Shown here piece by piece: positions 11,260 through 22,518 of a stretch of DNA of 64,000 nt; positions within the stretch are counted from its first letter, which is position 1, and the number at the start of each line of letters is the position of its first letter. The notes beneath the pieces are model-generated. The model was not told the origin of the DNA. It made no database searches and worked only from the letters and a program-made list of their open reading frames with translations. The stretch is from Linum tenue. Lineage: Eukaryota > Streptophyta > Magnoliopsida > Malpighiales > Linaceae. The stretch covers positions 12,127,467-12,191,466 of the forward strand of contig CAMGYJ010000010.1 in assembly GCA_946122785.1 (NCBI GenBank), in the 5' to 3' direction. The translations under genes were made by a program, and so were the position numbers.

Positions 11260-11846
11260 TTGCGAACGCTTATGAACAACCTCCTAAGTTGTATCCAAGA
11301 GCAAAGGAGGGATGTCGTAGCATATCCTCCACTTCCTGCTCTGGCCCGCCCATCCTTTTGTGATGGTGAGAGCATTGTGCCTCCAGTTGAGCCCCCACGA
11401 AGGAGCAAACGCAAGCCTCTGCCACAATTTCAAGAGCTTCGTACGAATCAAGAAATGAATCATTTGAATACGAGTGGGAAACTACACTGGAGGTCGTTGG
11501 AGGGTCATTGAGCTCCATGCCATCTCAGGAACATGACATGTTCCTCCAATGGTTCCCTCAGTTCCAGCATCAGCAGCAAACTCCGATGTATCATAGTCAG
11601 CAAAAACAGACCCTTCAGGCGCCGAACTACTACCACTCTATTGGTCCATCTCCGCCACCTCCACCACCACTGCAGACTCCAGTCGGATGCGGGTTAAGAG
11701 AAATCCGCGAGTAGTTGTCCAGGAGCTAGCGAAGAAGGAGGAGGGAGAGATGGCAGAAGAAGGGGTCGAGGAAGCCGTGGAGGACGAGGAGGAGGCAGAG
11801 GCGGGAAACAAAATGTTGGGGAACCAAATGAAGCCAACCAGTGAAC
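11260..11846 (+). pseudogene. Unrecognised degenerate ORF ending in an RGG box
   Basis: Frames at 11260-11511 and 11508-11714 are broken by stops and shifts. The last part, read in the frame ending with TGA at about 11846, gives a glycine/arginine-rich tail (RRRGRGSRGGRGGGRGG). A polyproline run (SPPPPPPLQ) precedes it. The mix of glutamine-rich, proline-rich and RGG segments suggests a transposon accessory protein or gag-like protein, but I cannot assign it. A local duplication of about 70 bp with CATGAACTATCCAT follows at 11880-11990. Confidence 0.35.
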
Positions 11847-12157
11847 TTGTCATGCTATCTATGTTTATTTTAGCTTTGTGTCATTCCATGAACTATCCAT
11901 TTGGTCTTTCTTAAGTCAGCTCTTGTGTTTTCGTCTTGCATGATATATGAACTATCCATGTTGTCTTTCTGTAGTCCGGTCTTGTGTTTTGGCTTCGAGT
12001 TATCAATGATCTATGTTTAGTCTACCTTCCATTTTGTCTCAAGATTGCTGGAAAATCCAACATCATTACAATCACTAAACAAGCTTACAACTTAAACATC
12101 ATTACAACTAAATGACAATTTAAGATAGATCACAATTCAAGGTTAGTCCTGGTTAAT

Positions 12158-14775
12158 TTACGCATCTTGTTGGATAGATTGTCCTGGGCAATGCCTTTTT
12201 TCATGGCCAGGTTGTGTACACTTAGAGCATCGCTTCGGTCCTCGTCTCGGGCGTTGCGATTGATCCATCTCATTGTGAATCCTTTCAGTCCTAGCACGAC
12301 CCTTGGTGCGTTTTACGTGCAACGGTGGGATAATCAACTTCCCATTTTCTAAAATCCAATAAGTTTCATCTAGCATGGGGCTGAAACTGACCGAGTAAGA
12401 GTTCCTGATCGCCTGTTCGGTGAAGTAAGGACTCACCAGTTTGTGGGGGCTCATGGTTATTGACTTAGCTACTGCCATTGCATGTGAACAGGGTATTCTT
12501 TTGTTTTGATATTTTTGGCATGTACACTCCCCGGTGCGGCTTTCCAAGTGTAGAGTAACAGATTGACGATTGTGGCCACGTCTCCCTCCCCCCATATACC
12601 CGTTTCGACAGCAAAAATACCTTCACTGCGGTTGAAAAGGACAACTCTATGCTTACTTGATTTTACTTCGTTCTTCTGCATTTGATCAAAGACGTGATGT
12701 GCTACCGCATGAACAACTAGCTCCCTCCCTATAGCTAGCTGAAGACGATTCAGAAACCATTCGTTGACCTTCTAGTATGACAGAAATAGACATAGCTCTA
12801 AGGCCCTTGTACACTCCATTTATAATTTCGTCATGGTTGGTAGTTGCAATGCTGAATCTGGCCTCGTCCATATGGAATGTCCACATGTGCAGCTCTTGAC
12901 CTTCAGCCCATACTACCCCGGATCGGTGTACCTGACGAATTGTCTTCATCTTCTGATCGTACTTTTGGGTTGATGTGCAATCGCTTCAAGGTGAACAAAA
13001 ATAACTGGTCAATACATGATAAATAAAAAAATATCCATTATGCGTAATTAACTAGCATAAAAAGACATTAGTACCTGCAGCCCACAATTGATCTCTTATG
13101 TCTTTCTTCTTCCCGAATTTTTGGGAGAAATTGGCAAGAAAATGTCGAATACACCATCGCCATGTCCATCCCCATTCGTCGTGAAAACCACCCATGGCTT
13201 TCCTAATCCCCGCATGTCAATCAGATAGAATCGTAATACCCTACCGCTGTGTCACGTGGTTATGTAGTTGGTCAAAGAACCATGCTCAACTTAAGTTGTT
13301 CTCCCCTTCCACTAATGCAAATGCAAGAGGGAAAATTTGCATATTTCCATCAACGCCAGTTGCGATGAGAAGAGTTCCTCTGTACTTCCCAGTGAGGAAT
13401 GTTCCGTCAACCTAATTAAAATTTAGGATTTAATTAGTATAAAAAATACTTAGCCAGATAAATTAACTTGTACAACAGTAATTAGTCAGTAATATACCTG
13501 GATAACTGGAATGCAGAACGCAAACCCGTCAATGCATGGTTTGAATGCCCAAAGTAGCCGGTGAAACATCAACTCATTATGTACTCGAACTTGATCCTCA
13601 GTGTATACATTGTTGTAACATGGCACGAAAATAGTCCCAGGGTTGGACTCCTCCATTACGGCCATTAGTCTAGAGAGTAAAGCATACGAATCGTTCCAAT
13701 CACCATACACCTCAGCCATGACCTTCTGCTTTCCATGCCATGCCTTTTTGTACCTAATCGTGTAGGAATGTCGATCCTTCACCTCGGCCATGATAGCTTT
13801 GACCTTGATATCTGGTTGTGCCTCTATCAAGTGCTTAATAGTTCTCCCCACTTTCTTTGCTTTAAGTTGGCGGTGATCCTGGGAAAGTATGGACGAGGAG
13901 CAGGTGTGGTTGCTCTCAGCTTTTCGAATCACCCAGGCACCCTTTCTCTTCATATTTGCAGCCCGCAGTTGCCACATACAACCCTCTCCAGCATCCTGAA
14001 CGTCGTTTTTTGTTGTGAACGCCATACCCACCTCCAAATTGGTCGTCAGATTATACACTGGCATAGGGACAAAGTCGGGGGCATCATGTTGACTATATAA
14101 AAATTGAGATGGAACCTGTGTGTAGTATGGCGTTGGTGCCTCACGGAACGCCACCTCATCTTCGTCGATCCCGTCCGTATCTTCCTCCTCACTGACTGAT
14201 CTCAAATCTTCTTCACTTTTCTCGTCAGTGGAGGAGAATGGATAGCTCTGCCCACGATGATCATCGTGACCCGCATCACCAGCATCGTCATCTCGCTCAT
14301 GCAAAGTACGCCCAGATCGAAGGGTGTTCTCAATGTCAACCCACACTCGCCCCCAAGCAGGACAATGAACGTCGTTGGGCTCAACAAATGGGGCAGACTG
14401 AGCATGTTGGGGGTATTCTTTCCATGCCACACTTCTTGCAGAACTACCTTCACCGTAGTTGCTTGAACTACCACCCAATCTGTACCCTCCTGTATAACCA
14501 CCTACTTCGTAGTTGCTTGAACTACCACCCCATCTGTACCCTCCTGCAAAACCATCATTATAAGTATACTGGTCAGAATGAGTTTCACCGACCACCTCGG
14601 TCTCAACATACACCTCTGCAAGCCGGATCCCGTTATCGCTGAGGAACAGTAACATCGTGGTAACCGCGTCATCATCGTTTATGACAACTTCTTGGTACAC
14701 AACCCCACCAGCACTCATGTCTGGATACTTGTAAGTAATTTTACCAACTCTCGTATGTTCGCTCGTACAAACCAT
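12158..14775 (-). pseudogene. MuDR-type transposase, multi-exon, interrupted
   Basis: Exon 1 (14775-13498) encodes an N-terminal region with two GGYRxGGSSSNY repeats and an acidic patch, then a MuDR DNA-binding region (ECMWQLRAANMKRKGAW..HTCSS..). A GT-AG intron (13497-13412) leads to exon 2 from 13411 (VDGTFLTGKYRGTLLIA), the start of the MULE catalytic domain with its first aspartate. Two stops interrupt the catalytic core near 13220-13250, around a GITILSD motif. Further frames follow at 12949-12686. The C-terminus (12595-12158) has a SWIM zinc finger (CTCQKYQNKRIPCSHAM) and a CCHC knuckle (CSKCTQPGHEKRHC). The domain order matches complete plant MULE transposases; the stops make it a pseudogene. 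Confidence 0.85.
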
Positions 14776-15254
14776 GTCTGCACAAATTTCACAGAGTTCT
14801 TACCACGTGAATCGCAACTCAATTTTCAACATAGTTGATTCACCGTCTTCATAATCAATCCCAATGTCAGAGTTTGTCACCTTGCCATTCCGCCGAATAA
14901 TAAGCTGAAACTTCTTGAATTTACCCATATCTGCAATATACAATAAGTAACTATTAGATTAAGTCCAATAAAATTAACCAAAACCATATTTTACGACTAC
15001 GAAAAATAATATTACTCCATCTCATAACTAACATAACATAAATTCAACTAACTAACAACAACATAAATTCATAACTAACGTAACATATTTGCTACGAACA
15101 GTAATTCATTACATATATATTACTACTAAAACATCATTATACCAAAAAATTGTTTCTGTAGGTATGTTGCTGGGATTTTTGCTTAAATTTGACAGAGGAG
15201 GGAGGGGAAGAGTGTTTTTTTAACTCATTGTGGGAGGGGTATTTATATGAAAAC

Positions 15255-15595
15255 CAGGGAGCATTCACCGCCTTTGTTGACAGCGGTGAAGGTAATCACC
15301 GCTTTGCCCTAAGACGGTGAACTTTAGGTGGTTGTGATCTAATTTTGACCTACTAGTTCTGGGAAACGTGGAAAACTATCATAGCCGTAACCTAGCGTGG
15401 TGAACACTTTCCCCATCGTAACCTAGCGCGGTGAAGGCATTCCCCGCTTTACTCAAAGGCGGTGATTGCTTCACCGCTGTAAAGAAACACGGTGAAGTTT
15501 CATTGTTTTTTTTAAACACGGCGATACTGTTCACCGCCTTTCTTCTCGGCAGGGATTGCATTCACTGCTTTAGACAAAGACGGTGAATGTCAAAC
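15255..15595. repeat. Subterminal ACCGC..GCGGTGA repeats of the MULE
   Basis: At least eight short words of the form TTCACCGC or GCGGTGA(A/T), in both orientations, lie here. They are arranged like transposase-binding subterminal repeats. A shorter block with the same words and a similar outer terminus occurs at 35.10-35.28 kb. Confidence 0.65.
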
Positions 15596-15799
15596 ATATG
15601 TACTTTGAGAATTTTATTTTATAACTAATGTATTTTGGGATTTTTTTTAATTACTAGTGTATACTGAGATTTTTCCCCATGCTTTGCTGGCCGCTTTTCA
15701 GGTTAATTAACTCCCTTTTACTAGCTAATAAGCATTCTCTTTTTTGCACATTTGTGCTCCACTTTTGTCCAACAAAAGTAATAATGTAGATGTTAATTG

Positions 15800-16397
15800 T
15801 TATAGTCCAGGGCCTCGAGGGGCGATCATGGCAACTCTAATTCCAGGTGCCAACATAGTTCGTATCATTCTTACTGGATCTGGCTTGTGGAAAGATGAAG
15901 CCACTGCCAAGTCAATGAGCAGATTCGGTGACCACAGGTTAGATTAATCGGTGTTCTTAGCTATAGGATAAATGTCTACTTACTCTGGTGTCCTACTTTA
16001 CTAAGGCATGATTGATTTCATGCATTATCATCTGCAGGGAGCTTCTCAAGGGACTGCTGTACTATGTTACAACCATCTCTTTCGCTTGTGCAATCTGTTG
16101 GAGGATTTCCCCTGTTGCCATTGCAGCTATCTGCAATCTGTGTGCTGGAGATGGCACCCTTCTTTCTGATTAAACCAGACTCGGTCTTTTTTAAGTCTCT
16201 TAGCATGAGTTGCAGACTAGGGATGTGCAGGTTGACAGTTCCTCAAACTTGCATCTTTATTTTCGTTGTGATGTACATTTAGGGATGGCGGACATTGTGG
16301 GAAGAAGGTTTGGCAAGCAGAAACTACCTTACAACAGAAACAAGTCTGTAGCTGGGAGCATTGCAATGGCATTATCTGGTTTCGTAGCATCTCTTGC
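15800..16397 (+). pseudogene. Farnesol/phytol kinase-like gene fragment (three exons)
   Basis: Three exon-like blocks read in order. The first ends at 15937 and encodes GAIMATLIPGANIVRIILTG and then LWKDEATAKSMSRFGDH. The second, 16038-16153, encodes RELLKGLLYYVTTISFAC and then ..SPVAIAAICNLCAGD. The third, 16283-16397, encodes GMADIVGRRFGKQKLPYNRN and then KSVAGSIAMALSGF. These are consecutive segments of plant farnesol kinase/phytol kinase (membrane CTP-dependent prenol kinases). The first exon and the last membrane-spanning exons are absent. The donor after the second block is not GT (GATG followed by GCACCC), so normal splicing looks lost. The left side abuts the MULE end at about 15680. 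Confidence 0.75.
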
Positions 16398-16789
16398 GTA
16401 AGTGTAATCTACATCCTCTGGCTCTCACTACCACTAACTGTGTTGGTAGGCAAATTGGTTTTCGGATTATGCTGAAGCCTAAAGAGATTCTTCATTCGAG
16501 CGGTGTCACAAAACACCAGTCGTGGCCTGGCCACAGGGTAATTCATGTATGAGTAATTGCTGTACTTGTATCGCACGGTTGAATAGAGTAAACTAACTAA
16601 TGTGATGCATTAATGTATAACTTCTTTGTTTTCTACATTTATTGTAAAATCGTACATGAGGTTGTATTGAAAAAGGTAGTGGTAGGAATTTTGTACTTAA
16701 ATTATGATTTAATTGTGTTTCAACTATTGAATATTAATAATACCATCTATTGACATGCTTTGATAGGGAAGTTTTCCGGTTACTGTTAG

Positions 16790-17703
16790 TAGGGTTGCCA
16801 TTCGGTCGGTTTCGGTTTAACCGAAAACCGAAATCCCGGTTATCGGTTAAACCGAGACTCTTCCTATGACTACCGCCCACCGACCGTGAGAAAGCCACAG
16901 TTAGCCGGCCAACCGATCGGCCGATTTCAGTTTTAGGCTTGGTTAGCCGCCTAAAAAAAACTACCCCTTCTTTTCAAAACGATTGCATTTAATTAATAAT
17001 AAAAAACACGAAAGAAAATCATCCCCATCTTCCTCACAGTCACAGTCACAACAACTGCTTCTCTCTCCTTACCTTTCTCCATTTTAGATCTGCCTTCTCT
17101 CTCCTTCATTATCTCTCCTTCCATCTCTCAATTTTAAATAGGAAGAAGCAGCAGCAGTCGCCAACGACGAAGGCGCGGGGGAGGAAGCGCTCGCCTGCGG
17201 AGGACGACGGAGGTGATGACGGCGCGAGAGAGGAGGTGCTCACCTGCATGCGTGGCATCGTCGTTGACCGCGAGGGCGAGCTGGTCTCCCGTGAGGTCGG
17301 CCAGCCGTCCGGTGACGGCGCGGAACTCGAAGGGCACCCCCATGAGGCGGGCGATCTTCTCCATCCGCTGGCCGATCTCCTTCATGACGGCCGTGGCGGG
17401 GACGACGACGGTGAGCGTGAGGTGGAGAGCTGTGCTGCGGCTGTGGCCTGTGTGGGAGTGGAGTGGGGCTGCTAGGGTTTAGGATGGGGTTGGGTAGTTT
17501 TATTTAGGCCAAAACGGTGTCGTTTAGCGTTGGTCAGTTAGCCGGTTAACCGGCCTCGGTTTTTCGGCTAACCGCCTAACCACTGAACGCCTCCGACAAC
17601 CGACCGCAACCCATTTTTTTCGGTTTCCGGTTAGCCGCTAACCGGCGGTTAACGGTTAGACCAGCCGGTTAGCTGCTAACCGACAACCGAACTAACAGCC
17701 CTA
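16790..17703. mobile_element. hAT-type element with captured gene fragment, TSD ACTGTTAG
   Basis: The element begins TAGGGTTGCC and ends AACAGCCCTA, with 8-bp direct repeats ACTGTTAG at 16782-16789 and 17704-17711. Both subterminal regions are packed with GGTTAACCGG-type words in both orientations. It encodes no transposase. The GC-rich middle (about 17140-17480) is unlike the ends and carries a GRAS-like coding fragment on the minus strand. Confidence 0.85.
17244..17440 (-). pseudogene. Captured GRAS-family gene fragment
   Basis: On the minus strand the frame reads [18 protein letters not shown] and then [19 protein letters not shown], followed by [20 protein letters not shown]. This matches the VHIID-to-PFYRE region of plant GRAS regulators, where [10 protein letters not shown] is a strong family signature and an ALAVN-type motif follows. 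The frame meets a possible splice donor (CAG/GTGAGC) at 17244-17243. Only about 65 codons are present, with neither end of the domain. It is carried inside the hAT-type element, so it is a captured copy and not a gene in place. Confidence 0.55.
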
Positions 17704-17711
17704 ACTGTTAG

Positions 17712-18400
17712 TACATAAATTTTTGCAAACATTGCTTTTTTATGTGCTTTCACTCGTGTTTTACGTGTAGAAGTATGGAGAAGATAAATAAAAATAAGAT
17801 ATATGCTTTAAATCCAAAAGTAGAAGTTAGAAGTTGGAAATGATGTGTTTGATCAATTAAGAAGATGGTTATTGGGTCAATCAGAGGCATCAACAAGTGT
17901 CAAGTTGTTGAATCTAATGTAGCGTTATGGATGAAGCAAAATAGCTTGTGGAAAGCAAGGTAGATTATAAAATTGTCAAGTAAAATCGAAAGTGCATAGA
18001 TAAAGAGTACTTGATTCGGCTAGCAGTCAACAACTCGACGATAAATTGAAAATCATCAAGTATTTTGTAGTGTATCAAAAAATTAGTCATTTTTTTGTTA
18101 TCGTTAATGATTTTATAACTTTTTTCTTAGTTAAAATACTCAAGTTTTCGAATGTTAACCTCCATGTGTCTCTTCGAAATCAATATCATATTGGCAAATC
18201 AATATTACTAATAAAATTGTTAGCTGAAAATTAACATTTGAATAATAAGTAGTAATTCAATATATTTGCCTAATAAAATAAAATGCAAAGAATATTTGAC
18301 TAATAATTAGTATTTTAAAAAAATACATATACCCTGCCAACTACATGGTAAATTTACTCTTATAAAGAGGCTCATGTGTGTCGGAACGCGTTAATGTGGT
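17712..18400. other. AT-rich intergenic DNA
   Basis: No coding frame, paired termini or tandem structure is convincing here. Confidence 0.5.
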
Positions 18401-18599
18401 TACTAGAATTCTAGTAGCCACCGTGGCTATACTACTATCCACCATCTATTTTTTTCACTTTTTCTATTCTTTTAATCTCACGGTTAAGATTGTTTCAAGG
18501 CAATTTTGGAAGAAAACATAAAGCCACACCTGATTATACTCTCTCGCTCCATCCAAACCCTCCGCAAGGCAATTGACTAGAGAATATAGGACTAGATGG

Positions 18600-18802
18600 T
18601 TGTTTTTCGTAGTGGTAGTATTTTTTCGCATTGGTATTGATTATCATGTAATGGTATTAATTTGCATGTATTGGTATTGATTAAATCTGCAATGGTATTG
18701 ATTTTTTGTGAAATGGTATAGATTTATATTGGAAGTTTTCGTGTAATGGTATAGATTTATTTCTGCAATGGTATTAATATTTTTCAAAGTGGTAGTGGTT
18801 GT
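18600..18802. repeat. Imperfect repeats of AATGGTATTGATT
   Basis: About seven copies of an (A/T)TTGGTATTGAT or AATGGTATAGATTT word are spaced 20-30 bp apart. They flank the left TSD of the MULE at 18812, and a single related GGTAGTGATTT follows the right TSD at 32437, so the repeats belong to the DNA the MULE entered. Confidence 0.6.
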
Positions 18803-19781
18803 CTAATGGATGGGAGCGGATACTATAACAACACATCTTGTGTTGTTATAGTAACATCAAGGGTAAATATGTCAAACCAACAGAAAACAAAAAATTAAAT
18901 AAAAAATACTAATTCTAAACACCACACGTTACTTCCCTGTTCTCTTATCCTCCTCTCTCCCACCGATCTGCACCCCACTGCTCCAGTATTCATTCTCGCC
19001 TTTGCCGGAAACGAAATTACTGACGGCGAGACCGGTGGCGCTGGTCCAGAGCTCATGGCAACCGGTGGCAACAGGATCGGGAGGGCGAGGATGACGCCAG
19101 GACAGCTCCGCCTCCCGACGTCGAAGGGGCAGGAACCTGAAGTCGTTGCCGTTGGCCTCGACCTTGGCCTGGGACCAGAGCCTCATCTCGATCCGTAATC
19201 GCGTTCAGTTTCTCAAATCTGCTCGCTCTCTCCGACTGTAAATCCCATTCCGAATCGAAATCAACCGTTGTCTCTCTACTCCGGTGCCATCCTCTCTCCG
19301 ACGGTCGGGCCAGACGCTGGTGTGGAAAACGCCGATGATGACATCAAAATCGTAGTCGGACTCGGACCAGAGCCTGCACTGGTTTCCTTCTTCTCGGTCG
19401 CTACTCGCAGGCGACGCTCTGCTTCCTCCAGGTCGCCACTCGCAGGCGAGGCTTCATTCTTCTTCCCGGTCCACCAAAGTTGATGAAGAGTCGACGACCT
19501 CTGTTCTTTCTTCTCCCTCGCCATCTCTTTTCTGCACCGGGACGTGTGCTGAAGCCTTCGCGATTGCAGCGAATATCAAGTGCACATGTTGGATCTCCTT
19601 GCAGCGAGACTTCAGTGCTGCCGATTCGCAGACGAGCCGCAGATCTGAAATTGTCTCGCCCATACCCCCACCGCCTGCGTCCACGTCGACTTGAACCCGC
19701 CCTCTGATTTCGCAAGACAGAAGTAGCGGCAACGACAACCGGCGACCACGAAAGGATAGCTGCAGCAAGCTGCAATCTCAC

Positions 19782-20040
19782 ATGGACGAGCAGAGTCAAA
19801 CCAACAAGAGCTCTTCAAAACAGAGCATCAACCTAGAAAGGGATTTTTTACAGAAGCTTGGCGAGGAGATGGACGGAGGGAGAAAGAGAATGACGGGCGG
19901 AGGATGGAGAGAGGAGATCTGGTGGTGGAGGAAGCAGTGGAGGCGGAGGAGGGATTGGGGATTACGGCGGAGGAGGCGGCGGCGGCGGCCATTGTTGACA
20001 TGCAGAAGATGGGTACCAATGCTAAGTTGTAATATCCTAA
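19782..20040 (+). pseudogene. Possible captured exon in the MULE left arm
   Basis: A plus-strand frame ends EEAAAAAIVDMQKMGTNAK just before GTAATATCC, a possible splice donor. On the far side of the retrotransposon, TACAG at 31055-31059 could be the acceptor, followed by a frame reading YKEIKKEMSEELVQK then TGA. A 3'-UTR-like stretch with a CCTAATAAAT signal follows near 31245. I do not recognise the protein. The evidence is the splice-like joint and charged helical composition only. Confidence 0.3.
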
Positions 20041-20166
20041 AAATTGCATTTTCTTTTCACTCTTGCTTTTGTTTTTTTGTTTGTTTGTGAATTGTGCTAA
20101 ATAGGAACTCATCTAGTTTGTTACGATCAATGAAATAGTGACCTTGTTAATAAGATATATGATTAC

Positions 20167-20758
20167 TGTTGGGGTAGTAGAGAGGAGCCCATGAAAGTTA
20201 AGAGCCCATTGGGCCTTATTGAGATAGGGGAAAGGAGCTCATAAAGGTTAGGAGCCTGTTGGGCCTGAAGCCTATTTGTGGCCCATGAGAGTATGACCCA
20301 GGTAATTATGAAGGAGCAGGGGCGCATGACGACAAAATAGGCTCGCGGACAAGGGAGTACAGGTGGACAAGGTCAGAAGGGCGCCACGAGGCAGGTGGTC
20401 CCCCTATGCGCCCCGACGTGGAAAATGGACGGTATGCCACGTGTAGGCGCGTAGGCGCCAGGGGAGACCGGGCATTTAATGCTAGGCTGACAGAAGCCTT
20501 GGTGGCAGGAGTTGGTCGGAGCTTGGTCGAGGAGCTCGAGTAGTATAAATAGCACTTGGTAGGTAGCATTTAAGCAGGTTGGTCTTTCTCACACTAAACT
20601 TCTTTCTACACTTCTCTCTCTAGAATAGCACCTAACTTGATCGTCGGAGTGCTAACGGACGGGTCAAGCCCTCTCGGCGCCCGTCCTGCAGGGTCCAAGC
20701 GCTAGGCGCGGAGCAAGGGGAAGAGTCTCGAGGGTGAGAGAGTATCACGGCTTCAACA
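20167..20758 (+). repeat. 5' LTR of the Tat-lineage retrotransposon
   Basis: 592 bp from TGTTGGGGTAG to GGCTTCAACA. It is identical to the 3' LTR except for one base (C at 20702). It carries the promoter TATA box at 20544-20551. The transcript start is expected roughly 30 bp downstream of it. Confidence 0.97.
20544..20551 (+). promoter_or_regulatory. TATA box of the 5' LTR promoter
   Basis: TATAAATA in the middle of the LTR, followed at suitable distance by a pyrimidine-rich stretch (TCTTTCTCACACTAAACTTC). The copy in the 3' LTR is at 30838-30845. Confidence 0.75.
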
Positions 20759-20780
20759 ATTGGCGCGCCAGATAGGGGGC
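20759..20780 (+). other. Primer-binding region of the retrotransposon
   Basis: Two bases after the 5' LTR the sequence TGGCGCGCCAGATAGGG begins with TGG, the complement of a tRNA CCA end, as expected for a minus-strand primer site. The tRNA cannot be named from sequence alone. Confidence 0.6.
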
Positions 20781-20799
20781 GTTCGGCAATACAGGAAAG

Positions 20800-22518
20800 A
20801 TGGAAGACTTGAATGTAGGAAGTGTAGGCGCCGAGGATGCGAGAACGGAGAATTCCAGTCAGGAGGGGGGTGAGCGGCGGTCAAGCCCGGTAGTGAGCAT
20901 GGACGTGGAGGACGAAAGCCGCGAGCGCCCGTCTATGGAGAATGATTCGGTGTCAAAGAGGGAGCTGTTCAAGATTATCGCTGACCAAGACCGAGCAATA
21001 GCAATGCTTAGGAGGGAATTGGAAGGAGGAAGGAGCGTTGATGCGAGGGAGTACAGCCCCCCGGTGAGGAAGCGGGACAGGCTCATGGATGATTCGGAGG
21101 TAAGCGAGTATGGACGCCCGGGCTATGAGGGCCACAATCCTGAGGTAACACCGCCTAGGCGCCCGGGCGTGTGGAGGGCGCCAGGCGAGTGGACCATCCC
21201 GGCCCCAGACGAGCAGACCCCCTGGACGCCCAAGCGTCAGGCCAGGCGCTTCGGGATCAGGCAACCCTTAGCGCAAAGTGTGTTAATGGAACCAGCGGGA
21301 ACTACACTCCCACCGCTGACCAGCTATGATGGAGTCACTGACCCGGAAGACCATCTGAATAGCTATTTCACGAAGATGCAATTGTATAATAGCACGGACG
21401 CCACATTGTGTAAGGTGTTTCCCTCGACATTCTCAGGGGTAGTTTTAGATTGGTATCATCAGTTGGAGGAGGGGCGCATAGAGTGCTTCGAGCAGTTTGC
21501 AGAGCTATTCTAGTCCAAGTTTGCTAGCCGTAAGAGGCGGACATTAACCATAGGCGCTTTGTTTAAAATCAAGCAGAGAGAGGGTGAGGCGCTTAGAGAG
21601 TTCTATGACCGTTGGATTTCGGTCGCCATGGCCGTGAAAGATGTGCAACCGCCAGTCTTGGGAGTGTGTCTGGAGGAGTGTACGAATAGTGAAGAGTTGT
21701 GTCGTGTGCTGTCTAAGAGGGCGGTAGTGTCGACAGAAGATTTGGATCGAAGGGTTCAGAAGGTTATTGCCTTGGAGGAAACATTGGCCGCAAGGAGGGC
21801 AGAGAAGAGGCGTGTTGGTAGAGAAGAGGTAGAGATGCGCCAGGCGCCTAGGCCATTCGTCATGAACAACGCTCCACAAAGGAGGATGGATGGTCAGCGT
21901 CCACCACCCAGGAGTGCGGGAAACTTCACGGAATACAACGACTCTCTGAAGAACATTCTGCAATATGTGAAGGACAGAGGATACCATGTGCGTTGGCCGG
22001 GACCTATGCGTGGGCAACCAAACGAGCGGAACCTTGATCGATATTGTGACTTTCACCGGGATAAGGGACATCATACGGCCGATTGCTACCAACTGAAATC
22101 GGAGTTGCAGACGTTAGCTGACCGAGGAATGCTCAACGACTTTATAAGAAAGACGGAAGAGAGGACACACCGCGCATATGTCACAAGAGAGACGAGGCCA
22201 GCGCCTGCTGCGGCGGCGGAACCTAAAGCGCCCACTCTTCCCGTCGCGCGACAGGCGCCTGGTAACCTCCCAGAGCCGGAGGCCCACCCTCCTCCACTTG
22301 AAATACCCCCGCCTCCATTTGAGCTGAATCAGGAAGGGGCACCCAACCGGATTAGGCTCACGGTGGAATCCATAACGGAACCGTCGATTTGCGGGACAAG
22401 TTGGACCGGTCTAGGCGCCTCCGGGCCGCATCTGTGGAGGCGAAGGCGGCGGTACAAATATGCTTTAACCGGGAGGCGGAGGAAGCATGTCAGGTGCCTT
22501 CGGAGGAAGCTTTGGTGA
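20800..22518 (+). pseudogene. gag: Gag of the Tat-lineage element, one amber codon
   Basis: One frame runs from ATG 20800 to TGA 22516-22518 except for a TAG at 21511-21513. It encodes an N-terminal charged, coiled region, then the gag core (DPEDHLNSYFTKMQLYN, ..FPSTFSGVVLDWYHQLEEG, ..IKQREGEALREFYDRWI) and a zinc-knuckle-like motif CDFHRDKGHHTADC near codon 417. The TAG falls in a conserved block (FAELF*SKFASRKR); CAG to TAG by one C-to-T change is the simplest origin. The C-terminal part after about 22350 does not look like gag in this frame, while the pol frame does look coding there. Gag would form the particle that packages the element's RNA. Confidence 0.9.

Larger units (their letters stand above)
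12150..15680 (-). mobile_element. Decayed autonomous MuDR-type MULE
   Basis: It encodes a Mutator-like transposase on the minus strand (12158-14775), broken by stops. The right end at about 15250-15680 is made of ACCGC/GCGGTGA words followed by a GATTTTTCCCC terminus. No inverted partner of that terminus is found on the left and no TSD can be read, so the left boundary is uncertain and the element may be truncated there. Confidence 0.65.

Noticed and set aside
15255..15595. Regularly spaced repeats considered as a CRISPR-like array
   Set aside because: Units are short, occur in both orientations and lie at a MULE terminus in a plant genome; no spacers of uniform length.
19268..20112. Several 70-130 codon frames in both directions in the MULE left arm
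   Set aside because: They overlap each other on both strands, are arginine/serine-rich and match no family. Only the short exon-like end near 20040 was kept, at low confidence.
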